DNA of 37,320 nt from NCBI GenBank assembly GCA_014860455.1, contig JACZJQ010000208.1:1-37320 (forward strand). The letters are read 5' to 3'. This stretch comes from Bryobacteraceae bacterium (GTDB taxonomy: Bacteria > Acidobacteriota > Terriglobia > Bryobacterales > Bryobacteraceae). The position numbers and the translations under genes are program-made. Below the pieces are notes generated by a model. That model was not told the DNA's origin. It worked only from the letters and a program-made list of their open reading frames with translations, and did no database searches. Numbering within the stretch: position 1 is the first letter of the stretch; every line of letters begins with the position of its first letter. Of the stretch, positions 8,837 through 17,644 are shown in pieces.

Positions 8837-10102
8837 TCAGGAGTGGATCAGTTCCAGCGCGCAATAAACAGCATACGGCTGAATGTCGATTTCGTTGCGG
8901 CCGTCGCGGCGCTGGATTGCGGCGGCGGCGGGCACGGCGTGGCCGGGCGTGTGCAGGCGCGCGGCGCGGACACCGGATGGGATCTGCAGCGAGACGGGGT
9001 TGGCCGAGGCCCGGCAGGTGTAATTCAGAAGATGGACGATGCTGGTGCGGCCGGCCGGGGCGGCGGCATGGAAGGCCAGCATTGAGCCGGCGTTGAACAG
9101 GCGGATCGAATCCCAGCGGCGGCTCATCAGCAGATGGGCGTCGCGGGCGAGAATCCAGGGGTCGTCGAAGTCCTGTTTCGGGATGGCCAGGCGTCCATTG
9201 CCCGATAAGAAAAGGTCGAAGCGTGGATGGGACTCGCCGGTTAACTTGGCGGGGCCGATTGCGGAAGCCGGGGCCTTCATTGCAATGAGCAGGCCGCCGG
9301 ATTGAACGAAGGCCTTCATGGCGGCGGCCAGCGGTGCGGGCACCGGCTGGGGGTCGACGTAGAGGGCGGCGCGCATGTCAGCGAACGAGTCCGCCGATGC
9401 GTGCCGGGTATGGACGGGGGTGAAGGCGATGTGCTGGCGGGCGGCGAGGTTGAGCACTTCGCCGGCCATGTATTCGTTGGCGCCGGCGAAGTCTGAGATC
9501 ACCAGCAGGCTGGAGACGGGGCGGTACGGCCGCCAAAGTTGGCGGGGCTCAAGCCAGGCGAGCAGAGCGTTGATCGATTTCCATGCAGCTGCGCCTTCGC
9601 CCTTGCCTTCGAGCGCTTCGGAGGCGTGGTGAGGAGCAAGCCAGACGGGGCGGCGGGCGCCGTAGGCATGGGCTTCCGCCAGACCGAGCAGATACTGGTT
9701 GGTCTCGATGGCGCGAAGCTCCTCGGGCGGTTTGGAGTTGATCCAGATTTCCGAGTCTGCCGGGGCGAGGGCGCGGGCGAGTTGGACGATCCAGCCGTTG
9801 GCGTCGACCCAGGGAGCGCCGGTGGGTCCGCCTTCCTGCCGGTTCTGCGAAGCTGCGGCGCCGGGCCAGACGCCGTCGCTGATGGCGAACGGCGAGGGTT
9901 TGGACCAGTCGGTTTCAGACCACGCCGACCAGCGAAGCGGCAGGAATTCGATTCCTTTAGCGGCGGCGGCTTTGCGGGCTTGAGGCTCGGCGGCGGGCTC
10001 GGCGATCAGGCAATTGACGGGCGAAGCAGCGAGCATGCTGGCTGCTTGATCGCCGCTCCAGGCGGCGGGCCAGAACATGGGAACTCGCGAGCGCTGCTGC
10101 AT
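8837..10102 (-). CDS. Unknown protein with glycoside-hydrolase-like C-terminal half
   Basis: A 421-residue protein I cannot assign to a named family. It has no clear signal peptide. The middle part (LLVISDFAGANEYMAGEVLN, then FVQSGGLLIAMKAPASA) reads like the glutamine-amidotransferase-like domain found behind the barrel in some beta-galactosidase-type hydrolases. The end (SIVHLLNYTCRASANPV, then EIDIQPYAVYCALEL) resembles a terminal beta-sandwich. The same order of parts ends the GHL6-like protein at 12208-14154, so the two may share a carbohydrate-linked role. No catalytic barrel is obvious in the N-terminal 150 residues. A GGGAG Shine-Dalgarno lies before the ATG. It is 21 bases downstream of the PPIase gene and 12 upstream of the DUF362 gene, in one run. 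Confidence 0.75.
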   Translation of the reverse strand: MQQRSRVPMFWPAAWSGDQAASMLAASPVNCLIAEPAAEPQARKAAAAKGIEFLPLRWSAWSETDWSKPSPFAISDGVWPGAAASQNRQEGGPTGAPWVDANGWIVQLARALAPADSEIWINSKPPEELRAIETNQYLLGLAEAHAYGARRPVWLAPHHASEALEGKGEGAAAWKSINALLAWLEPRQLWRPYRPVSSLLVISDFAGANEYMAGEVLNLAARQHIAFTPVHTRHASADSFADMRAALYVDPQPVPAPLAAAMKAFVQSGGLLIAMKAPASAIGPAKLTGESHPRFDLFLSGNGRLAIPKQDFDDPWILARDAHLLMSRRWDSIRLFNAGSMLAFHAAAPAGRTSIVHLLNYTCRASANPVSLQIPSGVRAARLHTPGHAVPAAAAIQRRDGRNEIDIQPYAVYCALELIHS

Positions 10103-10123
10103 GAGAGGCTCCCGCGCCGGGGA

Positions 10124-11164
10124 CTAACTCTTGTCGAAGCCGGGCGCGATGGTCTTGGCGAGCTGGTTGATCACCTGCGACTCATTGCGGCAGGCGTCGA
10201 CATAGGCGTTGCGAAGCAATTGCTCCTTACGGTTGCGCAGCGTTTCGCGGATGTTCTGCTGGACGCGCGGATCGTTGAGATCGCGCTGGCCGGCAGGTTC
10301 GCGGGAAACCATTTTCAACAGGCGGTAGCCGACGGGCGTGCGGATGGGGGCCGAGACCTGGCCGGGCAGCAGGGTGAGGATGGCCTTGCGGGTTTCGGGG
10401 TCGGCCTTTTCGAGAGCCGATTCGGGGACATAGCCCATGTCGCCGCCATTTGGAGCCGAAGAGGGGTCCTCGGAGAAGTTCTGGGCGACGGCGCTGAAGT
10501 CCTCACCCTGTCGGATGCGGGCTTCGATCGCCTGGATCTTCTTGCGCGCCTGGTCCTCGTTCTGGGCCTTGTCGCGCTTGAGGTTTCGGACGTTGGGGTC
10601 GGGCTGGGGGGTGACAACGATCTGGGCGACGTGGTAGTTGTTCTCGGGATAGTTGAAGGCGGCCTTGTTGCCGTTGTAGAAATCGGTGACGTCTTTGTCG
10701 CTGATGTTGATCTGGGAGATGATCTCCTTGTTCATCAGCTTTTCGACGCTCAAGTCGCGGCGCAGTTGGGCTTTCAGCTCCTCGACGGTCATCTGGCGGG
10801 CATCAAGCTGGCGCTGAAACTCTTCCTGGGTGTAGGGGGCGCGGATTTCGTTGAACTTCGAATCCACTTCGGCCTCGGTGGCGATCAGCGAGAGCTTCTC
10901 GGCGCGTTGCAGCAGGATCTCTTCGTCGATCATGGCGCGCAGCAGTTCGAGTTTCTGGAACTGCACCTGATCCTGGCTGACGCCATCGGGCTGGTTGGGG
11001 AACTGCCGCTTGAACTGTTTGTCGAGGTCGGCGTTGGTGAGGGCGCGGCCGTTCACAGTGGCTGCGACGTTGGCCGGCACTGACTTCTTACAGGCCGAGA
11101 CGGCAAGGAATGAGGCCAGCGCGAGCGCAAGGGCGGTGAAAGAACGAAACCGCGGGTCCAACAT
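10124..11164 (-). CDS. Parvulin-type peptidylprolyl isomerase lipoprotein (SurA/PrsA-like)
   Basis: This lipoprotein chaperone isomerises prolyl bonds and helps fold envelope proteins in the periplasm. The signal peptide ends in the lipobox LAVSAC. A SurA-N-like helical region follows (GRALTNADLDKQFKRQF, IDEEILLQRAEKL). The parvulin domain spans about residues 170-300, with YHVAQIVVTP, FSAVAQNFSEDPSSAPNGGD and the closing TPVGYRLLKMV. I chose the ATG at 11164 (346 residues) because GAGG lies six bases before it; an ATG four codons upstream (11176) has no such site. It lies between fabD and the unknown gene in the minus-strand run. It could act as the main SurA-like chaperone for outer membrane proteins, but the target is not visible. 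Confidence 0.9.
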   Translation of the reverse strand: MLDPRFRSFTALALALASFLAVSACKKSVPANVAATVNGRALTNADLDKQFKRQFPNQPDGVSQDQVQFQKLELLRAMIDEEILLQRAEKLSLIATEAEVDSKFNEIRAPYTQEEFQRQLDARQMTVEELKAQLRRDLSVEKLMNKEIISQINISDKDVTDFYNGNKAAFNYPENNYHVAQIVVTPQPDPNVRNLKRDKAQNEDQARKKIQAIEARIRQGEDFSAVAQNFSEDPSSAPNGGDMGYVPESALEKADPETRKAILTLLPGQVSAPIRTPVGYRLLKMVSREPAGQRDLNDPRVQQNIRETLRNRKEQLLRNAYVDACRNESQVINQLAKTIAPGFDKS

Positions 11165-11236
11165 GGCAGTCCTCATTGTACTTGAGTGGGACGAGCGAAA
11201 TGGGGCTCGGCCCCTGCTTTTTGATGGATTCCGGTT

Positions 11237-12169
11237 TTAGGCCAGAAGATCCCTTACTTTTTCGAGATCGGCCGGATCGCCGAACTTAGCCGAGCGGGCG
11301 GCGGCATCGATCTGCTTGAGCAGTCCGCAGAGCACGGCGCCCTGGCCGACTTCGACGAAGCGCTCGACACCGGCCTCGCGCAGGGCGCGCATGGATTCAG
11401 TCCAGCGAACCGAGTTCGGCACCTGCTGGTAGAGACCTTCGCGGGCTTCATCGCCGGTGCGGATCTCGCGCGCCTGCCAGTTGTTGACCAGGGGGAGGTC
11501 GAGGTCGTTGAATTGAGCGGCGTCGAGATCGGTTTTGAGCATCTCCTGCGCGGGTTTCATCAACGAGCAATGGAACGGCGCGCTGACCGGCAGGGCGATG
11601 GCGCGTTTGGCGCCGGCGGCCTTCACGAGTTCATTGGCGCGCTCGACCGCTCCGGCATTGCCTGCGATGACAATCTGGTCGGGTGAGTTGAAGTTCGCCG
11701 CCTCGACCACTTCGCCTTGGGCGGCTTCGGCCAGGATGCGGTCCACCTGGTCGGCCGGCGGTTTGAGCCAGGCGGCCATGGCGCCGACGCCGGCAGGCAC
11801 GGCCTGCTGCATGTACTTGCCGCGGTTGCGCACGATGCGCACGGCGTCACTGAAGCTGAGCGCCCCGGCGGCGACAAGCGCCGAATATTCGCCGAGGCTG
11901 TGGCCGGCGACGCAATCGGGCTTGTAGCCCATCTGCTTCAGCACGGCGAGCGCGGCGATAGAGACGGTGAGCAGCGCGGGCTGGGTATTCTCGGTCAGCT
12001 TCAGGGCCTCGTCGGGGCCTTCGAAACACATCTGTGAGATGGGGAATCCGAGCGCGGCGTCGGCCTCGTCGAAGACGGCCTTGGCGGACGGATAGGCGGC
12101 GGCAAGGGCCTTGCCCATGCCCGCGGCCTGGGAACCCTGCCCTGGAAAGAGGAATGCAATTTTGGACAT
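11237..12169 (-). CDS. fabD: Malonyl-CoA:ACP transacylase
   Basis: FabD moves the malonyl group from CoA to acyl carrier protein, feeding fatty acid elongation in the cytoplasm. The 310-residue length is standard. GQGSQ at residues 10-14 forms part of the oxyanion region. The nucleophile S91 lies in GHSLGEYSAL, R116 binds the malonyl carboxylate, and H200 in SAPFHCSLM completes the catalytic pair. AGAAGGG-type Shine-Dalgarno sequence lies five bases before the ATG. It is unusual for fabD to sit apart from fabH, fabG and acpP; here it lies between a glycoside-hydrolase-like gene and a PPIase gene on the same strand. Confidence 0.97.
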   Translation of the reverse strand: MSKIAFLFPGQGSQAAGMGKALAAAYPSAKAVFDEADAALGFPISQMCFEGPDEALKLTENTQPALLTVSIAALAVLKQMGYKPDCVAGHSLGEYSALVAAGALSFSDAVRIVRNRGKYMQQAVPAGVGAMAAWLKPPADQVDRILAEAAQGEVVEAANFNSPDQIVIAGNAGAVERANELVKAAGAKRAIALPVSAPFHCSLMKPAQEMLKTDLDAAQFNDLDLPLVNNWQAREIRTGDEAREGLYQQVPNSVRWTESMRALREAGVERFVEVGQGAVLCGLLKQIDAAARSAKFGDPADLEKVRDLLA

Positions 12170-12207
12170 AGAACCCTTCTATTGTACGACTCGGACACGC
12201 CCAGGCA

Positions 12208-14154
12208 TCATTCGAGGACGATCAGTTCGTAGTCGTCCAGCTTTGGCAGGGTGAATCGTGTCCGTCCGCCCAGACGCTCCAACTTCAGGACGCCGCCGCC
12301 GCGCATGGCTCTGGCCGATTTGAATGAGCCCTCGACGTCGAAGCTGATGGCGGTGAACGCGGGCGGCGGGAAGTAGCCGGTCTGGGAGTGGCCGGCGAGG
12401 TTGATGACATGCAGCAGCTGCCGGCCGCCCTGTTTCATGAGACTGACTTCGACCAATGCGTGGGCGTCGGTCGTCACCTGGCGCTTGCGGGCGAGCAGGC
12501 GGTCGACGAGGTCGCCGAACAGGCCGGCGTAGGGCGGCAGCGAATGGCGATAGTAGAGCGCGCCAAGGTCCCAGGGCAGCCAGACGGCCTTGCCGGCGGC
12601 GAATTCGACCATCGCCGGCGAGTTAGTGTCGCGCATGTCGGCGTGAATGTATTCCGGCGGTCCGAACATGGACGGGGGGATGAAGGTCAGCGCCGAGCCG
12701 GGCGCGGAGTCGAGTTCGAGGAACGGGCCATCGAGCATGACGATGGAGGTGAGATCCAGCGACGGGAAACGCGCCTTATCGCGCACGCGGATATAGCCCT
12801 GGGCGCGGTCCCAGCGCTTCACCGGGCGGGCGCCGGCGCCGGGCGGCATGGACGATGAAGCGACAAGCAGCGGGATGCCGGCCTGGGTCACTTTCTGAAG
12901 CTCGGGCGTGGCCCGGCCGGCGATGACGAGATCCACGTCCCGCTGCCCGATCCAGTTCAGGTTTGTGGAGACGGAGAACGGGATGTGTTGTTCGGCGAGC
13001 AGGCGGAACAATCCGCGGTAGTTCTGCATGTCGCCCTGGGAGAGCAGGATGACGCGCGCGGCGCTCTGCTGGCGGGCGTAGAGAGCTTCGTTCCGGGCGG
13101 CGAAGGCGAAGATGGGGCGGGCGGTTTCGACGGCCTGGCGGTCCTGCTGGTCGAAGGTGGAGTTGATGGCGAAGGCCAGCGCACCGCCGTGGGCGATGTT
13201 CTGCCAGAGCCGGAGGGCAATCTCGTTTGCCGGAACGGTGGCGAAGCGCCAGGCGTAGTCGACAAACTGCATGCAGAGGTTCACCGAGGCCTTGCCGGGC
13301 TGGGAGTTGACGGCGCGGTTCACGTTGTCGCTGGAGGCGTAGGGCCACAGCGGCAGCGGCCGGGAGACGGCGGTGTTGGACTCCGACATGATGCCGTCGG
13401 TGAACTCCTCCATGTAGTTGAAGTAACCGGCTTGCGGGCGTTTGGCGGCGATCAGTTCGCCGATCTTGCGCCCCACTTCGCGTGAAGCTGACGAGATCCA
13501 GGCGCGGTATTCAGGCGTCGGTTCGGCGGGGAAGGGTTTACCTTTGTCGGCGGCCCAGCGGCGTTTGCAGGCGTCGCAGTGACAATGGCCGACATAGACG
13601 CCGGAGTAGTCGCGCTCCTGGTTGCCGAACATGTTGAAAAACAGTCCGTCGACGTCGTAGCGGGTGAGCGCTTCGTCGAGAATTTTGAAGACGTGCTCGC
13701 GGTAGTAGCCGGCGTTGATGCAGGTGGAGTGCAATCCGTTGTAGACCACCGGCGAGCCATCCTGCTTCACGAAGAACCACTCTGGGTGGGCGTCGTAGAC
13801 CTCCTTGCGGGTCTTGCTGAAGTCAAAGCGGCCGACGACGCGGATTTTGCGGGCGTGGGCTTCGCGCAGGATGTCGCCGAAAAGGTCGTTGCCGGGGGCG
13901 AGCTGGCGGCTGGCGAAATGGAAGGGGACCTGGGGGTGGTAGTTGGCCGAAATGCCGCCCATGTTGTAGTGCAGGACATTGGCGTTCATGCGGGCGGCGT
14001 CGGCGACGAAGGCCTTCGCATCGATGGTGGCGTCGATTTCGCGGACGTTGGTCTGCAGCCAGCGGACAGGTTCGGTGACCCACCAGCCATGGCGCGGGCC
14101 TTGGGCCTGCACGGCGAGACAGATGGCGAACAGACAGCAAAAAACAGTGCGCAT
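12208..14154 (-). CDS. Secreted GHL6-like glycoside hydrolase
   Basis: A 648-residue secreted protein with signal peptide FCCLFAICLAVQAQ. Residues about 30-340 look like a TIM barrel: NANVLHYNMGG, then ARKIRVVGRFDFSKTRKEVY, DVDGLFFNMFG and CHCDACKRRW. This resembles the hypothetical glycosyl hydrolase 6 group and alpha-fucosidase-like barrels. After it comes a flavodoxin-like domain (ARVILLSQGDMQNYRGLFRL) of the beta-galactosidase trimerisation type, then a C-terminal beta-sandwich. The substrate is unknown; a plant or microbial polysaccharide is likely. The ATG at 14154 has GGGAG eight bases upstream; a GTG two codons earlier is too close to that site. A minus-strand promoter with TAGAAT lies just upstream, and fabD follows 38 bases after the stop. 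Confidence 0.8.
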   Translation of the reverse strand: MRTVFCCLFAICLAVQAQGPRHGWWVTEPVRWLQTNVREIDATIDAKAFVADAARMNANVLHYNMGGISANYHPQVPFHFASRQLAPGNDLFGDILREAHARKIRVVGRFDFSKTRKEVYDAHPEWFFVKQDGSPVVYNGLHSTCINAGYYREHVFKILDEALTRYDVDGLFFNMFGNQERDYSGVYVGHCHCDACKRRWAADKGKPFPAEPTPEYRAWISSASREVGRKIGELIAAKRPQAGYFNYMEEFTDGIMSESNTAVSRPLPLWPYASSDNVNRAVNSQPGKASVNLCMQFVDYAWRFATVPANEIALRLWQNIAHGGALAFAINSTFDQQDRQAVETARPIFAFAARNEALYARQQSAARVILLSQGDMQNYRGLFRLLAEQHIPFSVSTNLNWIGQRDVDLVIAGRATPELQKVTQAGIPLLVASSSMPPGAGARPVKRWDRAQGYIRVRDKARFPSLDLTSIVMLDGPFLELDSAPGSALTFIPPSMFGPPEYIHADMRDTNSPAMVEFAAGKAVWLPWDLGALYYRHSLPPYAGLFGDLVDRLLARKRQVTTDAHALVEVSLMKQGGRQLLHVINLAGHSQTGYFPPPAFTAISFDVEGSFKSARAMRGGGVLKLERLGGRTRFTLPKLDDYELIVLE

Positions 14155-14173
14155 GGTCACGGCTCCCGCGACG

Positions 14174-14202
14174 ATTCTATCGCGCGCCGGAAGGCCGGGT
14201 AA
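14174..14202 (-). promoter_or_regulatory. Predicted promoter of the glycoside-hydrolase/fabD run
   Basis: On the minus strand TTACCC (14197-14202) and TAGAAT (14174-14179) are 17 bases apart. The -10 box matches the sigma-70 consensus at five of six positions; the -35 box is weak. The start point would fall near 14167, giving a very short leader before the ATG at 14154. Prediction only. Confidence 0.4.
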
Positions 14203-14283
14203 CTTTGGGCTAAGCTGGAGGCATCTTTACAGGTTGAGCGCCGGACGGGCGAGAAGTCTGTCCGGGCAGGAAGGGTATTCCCG

Positions 14284-17200
14284 TTGCGCCTCTCTGAAAT
14301 CTGCGTCAAGCGTCCCGTCTTCGCCTTCATGCTGATCATGTTCCTGGTGGTGATGGGGGTGTTCAGCTTCCTCGACCTGGGCGTCGATCTGTTTCCGCGC
14401 ACCGATCCGGCGACGGTCTATGTGAACTACCGACTGCCGGGCGCAAGCCCCGAGGAGGTGGTTTCGCAGATGACGATGCCGCTTGAGGAGGCGGTTTCGT
14501 CGGTGAGCGGCATCGACGAGTTGCGGGCGGTGGTGAGCGAGGGCGGCGGCTTCATGATCGTCACCTTCACGCTCGAGAAGGACATCTCCGAGGCGACCGA
14601 AGAAGTGAGGGAGAAGGTGGCCGGCGCGCAGAGGCAGTTGCCGCCGACGGCACTGCCGCCGACGGTGCGCAAGTCCGACCCCGATTCCGATCCCGTGATC
14701 ACACTGGCGCTGAGCGGGAGCCGGCCGGTGCGCGAGTTGACCGAAGTCGCCGACAAGGTGATCCGGCGCGGCCTCGAGACTGTTGACGGCGTGGCCGCAG
14801 TGTCGATCTCCGGCGGACGCCGCCGGCAGATCAACCTGATGATGGACATCGACAAGCTGAACGGCTACACGCTGACGGCGCAAGAGGTGGAACGGGCGAT
14901 CCGGTCGGAGAACGTGGAGTCGCCGGGCGGGCGCATTGTGACCGGCCCGTCCGAGGTCGGTGTACGGACGATGGGGCGCGTCGAGTCGATCGAGCAGTTC
15001 AACAACATCATCATCAAGAACGTCGGCGGATCGCCGATCCGGTTCAGGGACGTCGGATACGCCGAGGACGGCATGGCCGAGCGGCGCTCGTTTGCCTACT
15101 ACAACGGCGCGCCCGCGGTGATTATCCAGGTGCAGCGGCAGATCGGGACCAACACGGTGCAGGTGGTCGACGACATCCTGGGCAAACTTGACGACATCAA
15201 CCGCACGCTTCCGGCCGGGCTCAAACTCGACCTGGTGACCGAGACCGCCACCTACATCAAGAAGTCTGTCGAGAGCCTGGAAGAACACCTGGTGCTGGGC
15301 TCGCTGCTGGCATCGATCATCATCTGGTTTTTCATCCGTGACTGGCGCACGGTTCTTATCAGCGCGGTGGCGATTCCGACATCCATCATCACCACGTTCG
15401 CCTTCATGCGGCTGCTGGACTACTCGCTGAACTCGATGACGCTCCTGGCGTTAACACTCGCCGTGGGCATTGTGATCGACGACGCCATCATTGTGCTCGA
15501 GAACATCTACCGTTACCTCGAAGAGAAGCCGGGCATCAACCCGCTGCAGGCGGCCATCGACGCGACGAAAGAGATCTCGATGGCGGTGGTGGCGACGACA
15601 ATCTCGCTGGTCATCATCTTCGTCCCGATCGCCTTCACCACGGGCTACGCCAAGAAGTATCTGAATCAGTTCGGCTGGACGATGGCGGTGGCGATCATGG
15701 TGTCGATGCTGGTGGCCTTCACGCTGACGCCCACATTGAGCGCGCGCGTGCTGAAGCTGAAATCGAAGAAGAAGGACGACCTGGGGCACGGGCACCACTC
15801 GACGGGAGTCGAACGGGGTTATCTGCGGATGCTGGACTGGTCACTTTCGCACCGCTGGGTGATCATCTGCATCTGCCTGGTGACACTGGCTTCGACGGTT
15901 CCGCTGTACCGGAACATCGGGCGCGACTGGATGCCGCAGGAGGACCAGTCTGAACTCGGCCTGTCGATGGAGATGCCCGAGGGCTCATCGCTGGCGCTCA
16001 CCGAACGCATCTCGACCGAACTGGCCGGCAAGATCCGGAAGGTGCCTGGCGTCAGGGGGCTGGTGATTTCGTCGTCGTCGTTCCTGGAACGCGTGGCCAT
16101 GGCGCAGATGACCATCCTGCTCGATCCGCCGGGCGAACGCGGTTCGCTGGACGAGATTGCCGCCCAGATCCGCGCGTTGTTCCCCGAATACCCCTATGCG
16201 AGGCCCGGACTGCGGTTCCCGAACGTGCTGGGCGGGCGCGACACGTTTGCGCCGATCCGCGCTACGCTGCTGGGACCGGACCTGGGACGGCTTTTCCCGA
16301 TCGCCCGCGAGGCGGTGAGCGAGTTGATGAAACGGCCCGAGGTGGCCGATATCCGCGCCAACCTGAACTTCGCCAACCCGGAGTTGCAGGTCAAAATCGA
16401 CCGCCAACTGGCCAGCGACCTGGGCGTAAGGGTGAGCGACGTCGCCAGCGCGGTGCGGCTGATGATGTCTGGCGACGACGAAATCAGCACCTATAAGGAC
16501 GAGGGCGAGCAGTACCCGGTCACAATGCGCCTCATGGAAGGCCAGCGCGACAGCCAGGAGGTGCTGAGCCGGCTGCTGGTGCCGTCGGCGCGGCTGGGGC
16601 TGATCCGGCTGGATTCGATCGCCAGGGTGGAGCGCGGCTCGGGTCCGTCGCGCATCGACCGCTACGCCCGCCAGTACGGCATCGGCCTGTATGGCAACAT
16701 CGCCCGGGGCTATTCGCTCGACGCCGCCGCCACAGCCACACAGCAGGTGGTTGACAATCTCGATCTGCCGCCAGGCTACCGGCTGATGTTCTCCGGGCAG
16801 GTCAAAATCCTCGAAGAGACGACGATGAACATGCTGCTGGCCATCGGTCTGGCGTCGATCTTCATGTACATGGTGCTGGCGGCGCAGTTTGAAAGCCTCA
16901 CCCACCCGTTCATCATCCTGCTCACCCTGCCGCTGTCGATCCCCTTCGCGCTGCTTTCGCTGCAGATCACCGGCCGCTCGCTGAACCTGTTCAGCGCGCT
17001 CGGCATCCTGCTATTGCTGGGCATCGTCAAGAAGAACGGCATTTTGCAGATCGACTGCATGAACCGGCTTCTGGCCGAGGGCATGCCGCTGCGGGCCGCG
17101 ATTCTGGAGGCCAACCGCATCCGGCTGCGCCCGATTCTGATGACGACATTTTCGATCATCGCCGGGCTGATTCCGACGGCCGTCGCCATCGGCACCGGCG

Positions 17201-17364
17201 CGGCGACTCGGTCGGCGATCGCGGTCACCATCATCGGCGGACAGACGCTTTGCTTGCTGCTGACGCTGCTGGTGGTGCCAGTGGGCTATTCCTATCTTGA
17301 AGATGCGCGGGCGTGGGTTGGCCGCAGGCGTCATCATGAAGCCGCAACAGCCACGGGCGACTGA
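14284..17364 (+). CDS. HAE1-type RND efflux permease (AcrB-like)
   Basis: An inner-membrane proton-driven efflux permease of 1026 residues, the normal length for AcrB/MexB. Twelve membrane segments are expected: one at the N-terminus (VFAFMLIMFLVVMGVFSFL), five after about residue 335, and a second set after about 525 and 860. The paired proton-relay aspartates lie in GIVIDDAIIVLENIYRYLEE (about residue 398), and the partner lysine in LLLGIVKKNGILQ (about 915). The start is TTG, with AGGAAGGG nine bases upstream. The usual partners, a membrane-fusion protein and an outer-membrane channel, are not next to it, so it either works with partners elsewhere or is a lone permease. The substrate cannot be told. 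It is divergent from the glycoside-hydrolase operon. Confidence 0.93.
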   Translation: MRLSEICVKRPVFAFMLIMFLVVMGVFSFLDLGVDLFPRTDPATVYVNYRLPGASPEEVVSQMTMPLEEAVSSVSGIDELRAVVSEGGGFMIVTFTLEKDISEATEEVREKVAGAQRQLPPTALPPTVRKSDPDSDPVITLALSGSRPVRELTEVADKVIRRGLETVDGVAAVSISGGRRRQINLMMDIDKLNGYTLTAQEVERAIRSENVESPGGRIVTGPSEVGVRTMGRVESIEQFNNIIIKNVGGSPIRFRDVGYAEDGMAERRSFAYYNGAPAVIIQVQRQIGTNTVQVVDDILGKLDDINRTLPAGLKLDLVTETATYIKKSVESLEEHLVLGSLLASIIIWFFIRDWRTVLISAVAIPTSIITTFAFMRLLDYSLNSMTLLALTLAVGIVIDDAIIVLENIYRYLEEKPGINPLQAAIDATKEISMAVVATTISLVIIFVPIAFTTGYAKKYLNQFGWTMAVAIMVSMLVAFTLTPTLSARVLKLKSKKKDDLGHGHHSTGVERGYLRMLDWSLSHRWVIICICLVTLASTVPLYRNIGRDWMPQEDQSELGLSMEMPEGSSLALTERISTELAGKIRKVPGVRGLVISSSSFLERVAMAQMTILLDPPGERGSLDEIAAQIRALFPEYPYARPGLRFPNVLGGRDTFAPIRATLLGPDLGRLFPIAREAVSELMKRPEVADIRANLNFANPELQVKIDRQLASDLGVRVSDVASAVRLMMSGDDEISTYKDEGEQYPVTMRLMEGQRDSQEVLSRLLVPSARLGLIRLDSIARVERGSGPSRIDRYARQYGIGLYGNIARGYSLDAAATATQQVVDNLDLPPGYRLMFSGQVKILEETTMNMLLAIGLASIFMYMVLAAQFESLTHPFIILLTLPLSIPFALLSLQITGRSLNLFSALGILLLLGIVKKNGILQIDCMNRLLAEGMPLRAAILEANRIRLRPILMTTFSIIAGLIPTAVAIGTGAATRSAIAVTIIGGQTLCLLLTLLVVPVGYSYLEDARAWVGRRRHHEAATATGD

Positions 17365-17368
17365 TCCC

Positions 17369-17388
17369 GCGGAGGCGGATTCCGCTTT
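17369..17388 (+). terminator. Weak hairpin after the RND permease
   Basis: A 5-bp stem (GCGGA with TCCGC) follows the RND stop at once, with TTT after it. It is short and the T-run is only three bases, so its termination strength is doubtful. Confidence 0.3.
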
Positions 17389-17434
17389 CTGCATTGCGGC
17401 TGCGAACCGGGTGTGTTGAACTGGAATCAGAGCG

Positions 17435-17644
17435 ATGCCACGGATACCTGCCAGCCCGAAGAAGAAGCCCACTGCCAGCCGGAAGAAGGCGGTGGCCGTC
17501 AAAGTGGCCGCGCGTGAAGCCAAGTGCGGGGTTTGCGGCGATCCGGTGGCCCCGTTTTCGGCCGAAGCGTTGTGCTGGGTCTGCCGGCGGTTGAAGATCA
17601 GCGCGTGGCGAGAATCCGACAACCAGGCGTCGATGCCGGATTAG
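17435..17644 (+). CDS. Small zinc-finger protein, unknown function
   Basis: A 69-residue protein with a lysine- and alanine-rich basic N-terminus (PKKKPTASRKKAVAV) and a compact motif with two cysteine pairs: CGVCGD and, 16 residues after the first, CWVC. Four cysteines spaced like this suggest a single structural zinc ribbon. The basic tail would suit binding to nucleic acid. No known family comes to mind. It sits between the RND permease and the convergent cyclodeaminase gene, overlapping the latter's stop by four bases. The cysteine pattern argues for a real gene; no promoter was identified. Confidence 0.55.
   Translation: MPRIPASPKKKPTASRKKAVAVKVAAREAKCGVCGDPVAPFSAEALCWVCRRLKISAWRESDNQASMPD

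Noticed and set aside
9539-11083. Open frame of 514 codons on the plus strand.
   Set aside because: It mirrors the unknown protein and the PPIase on the minus strand; its translation shows no family motif and is rich in Gly and Val as expected of an antisense frame.
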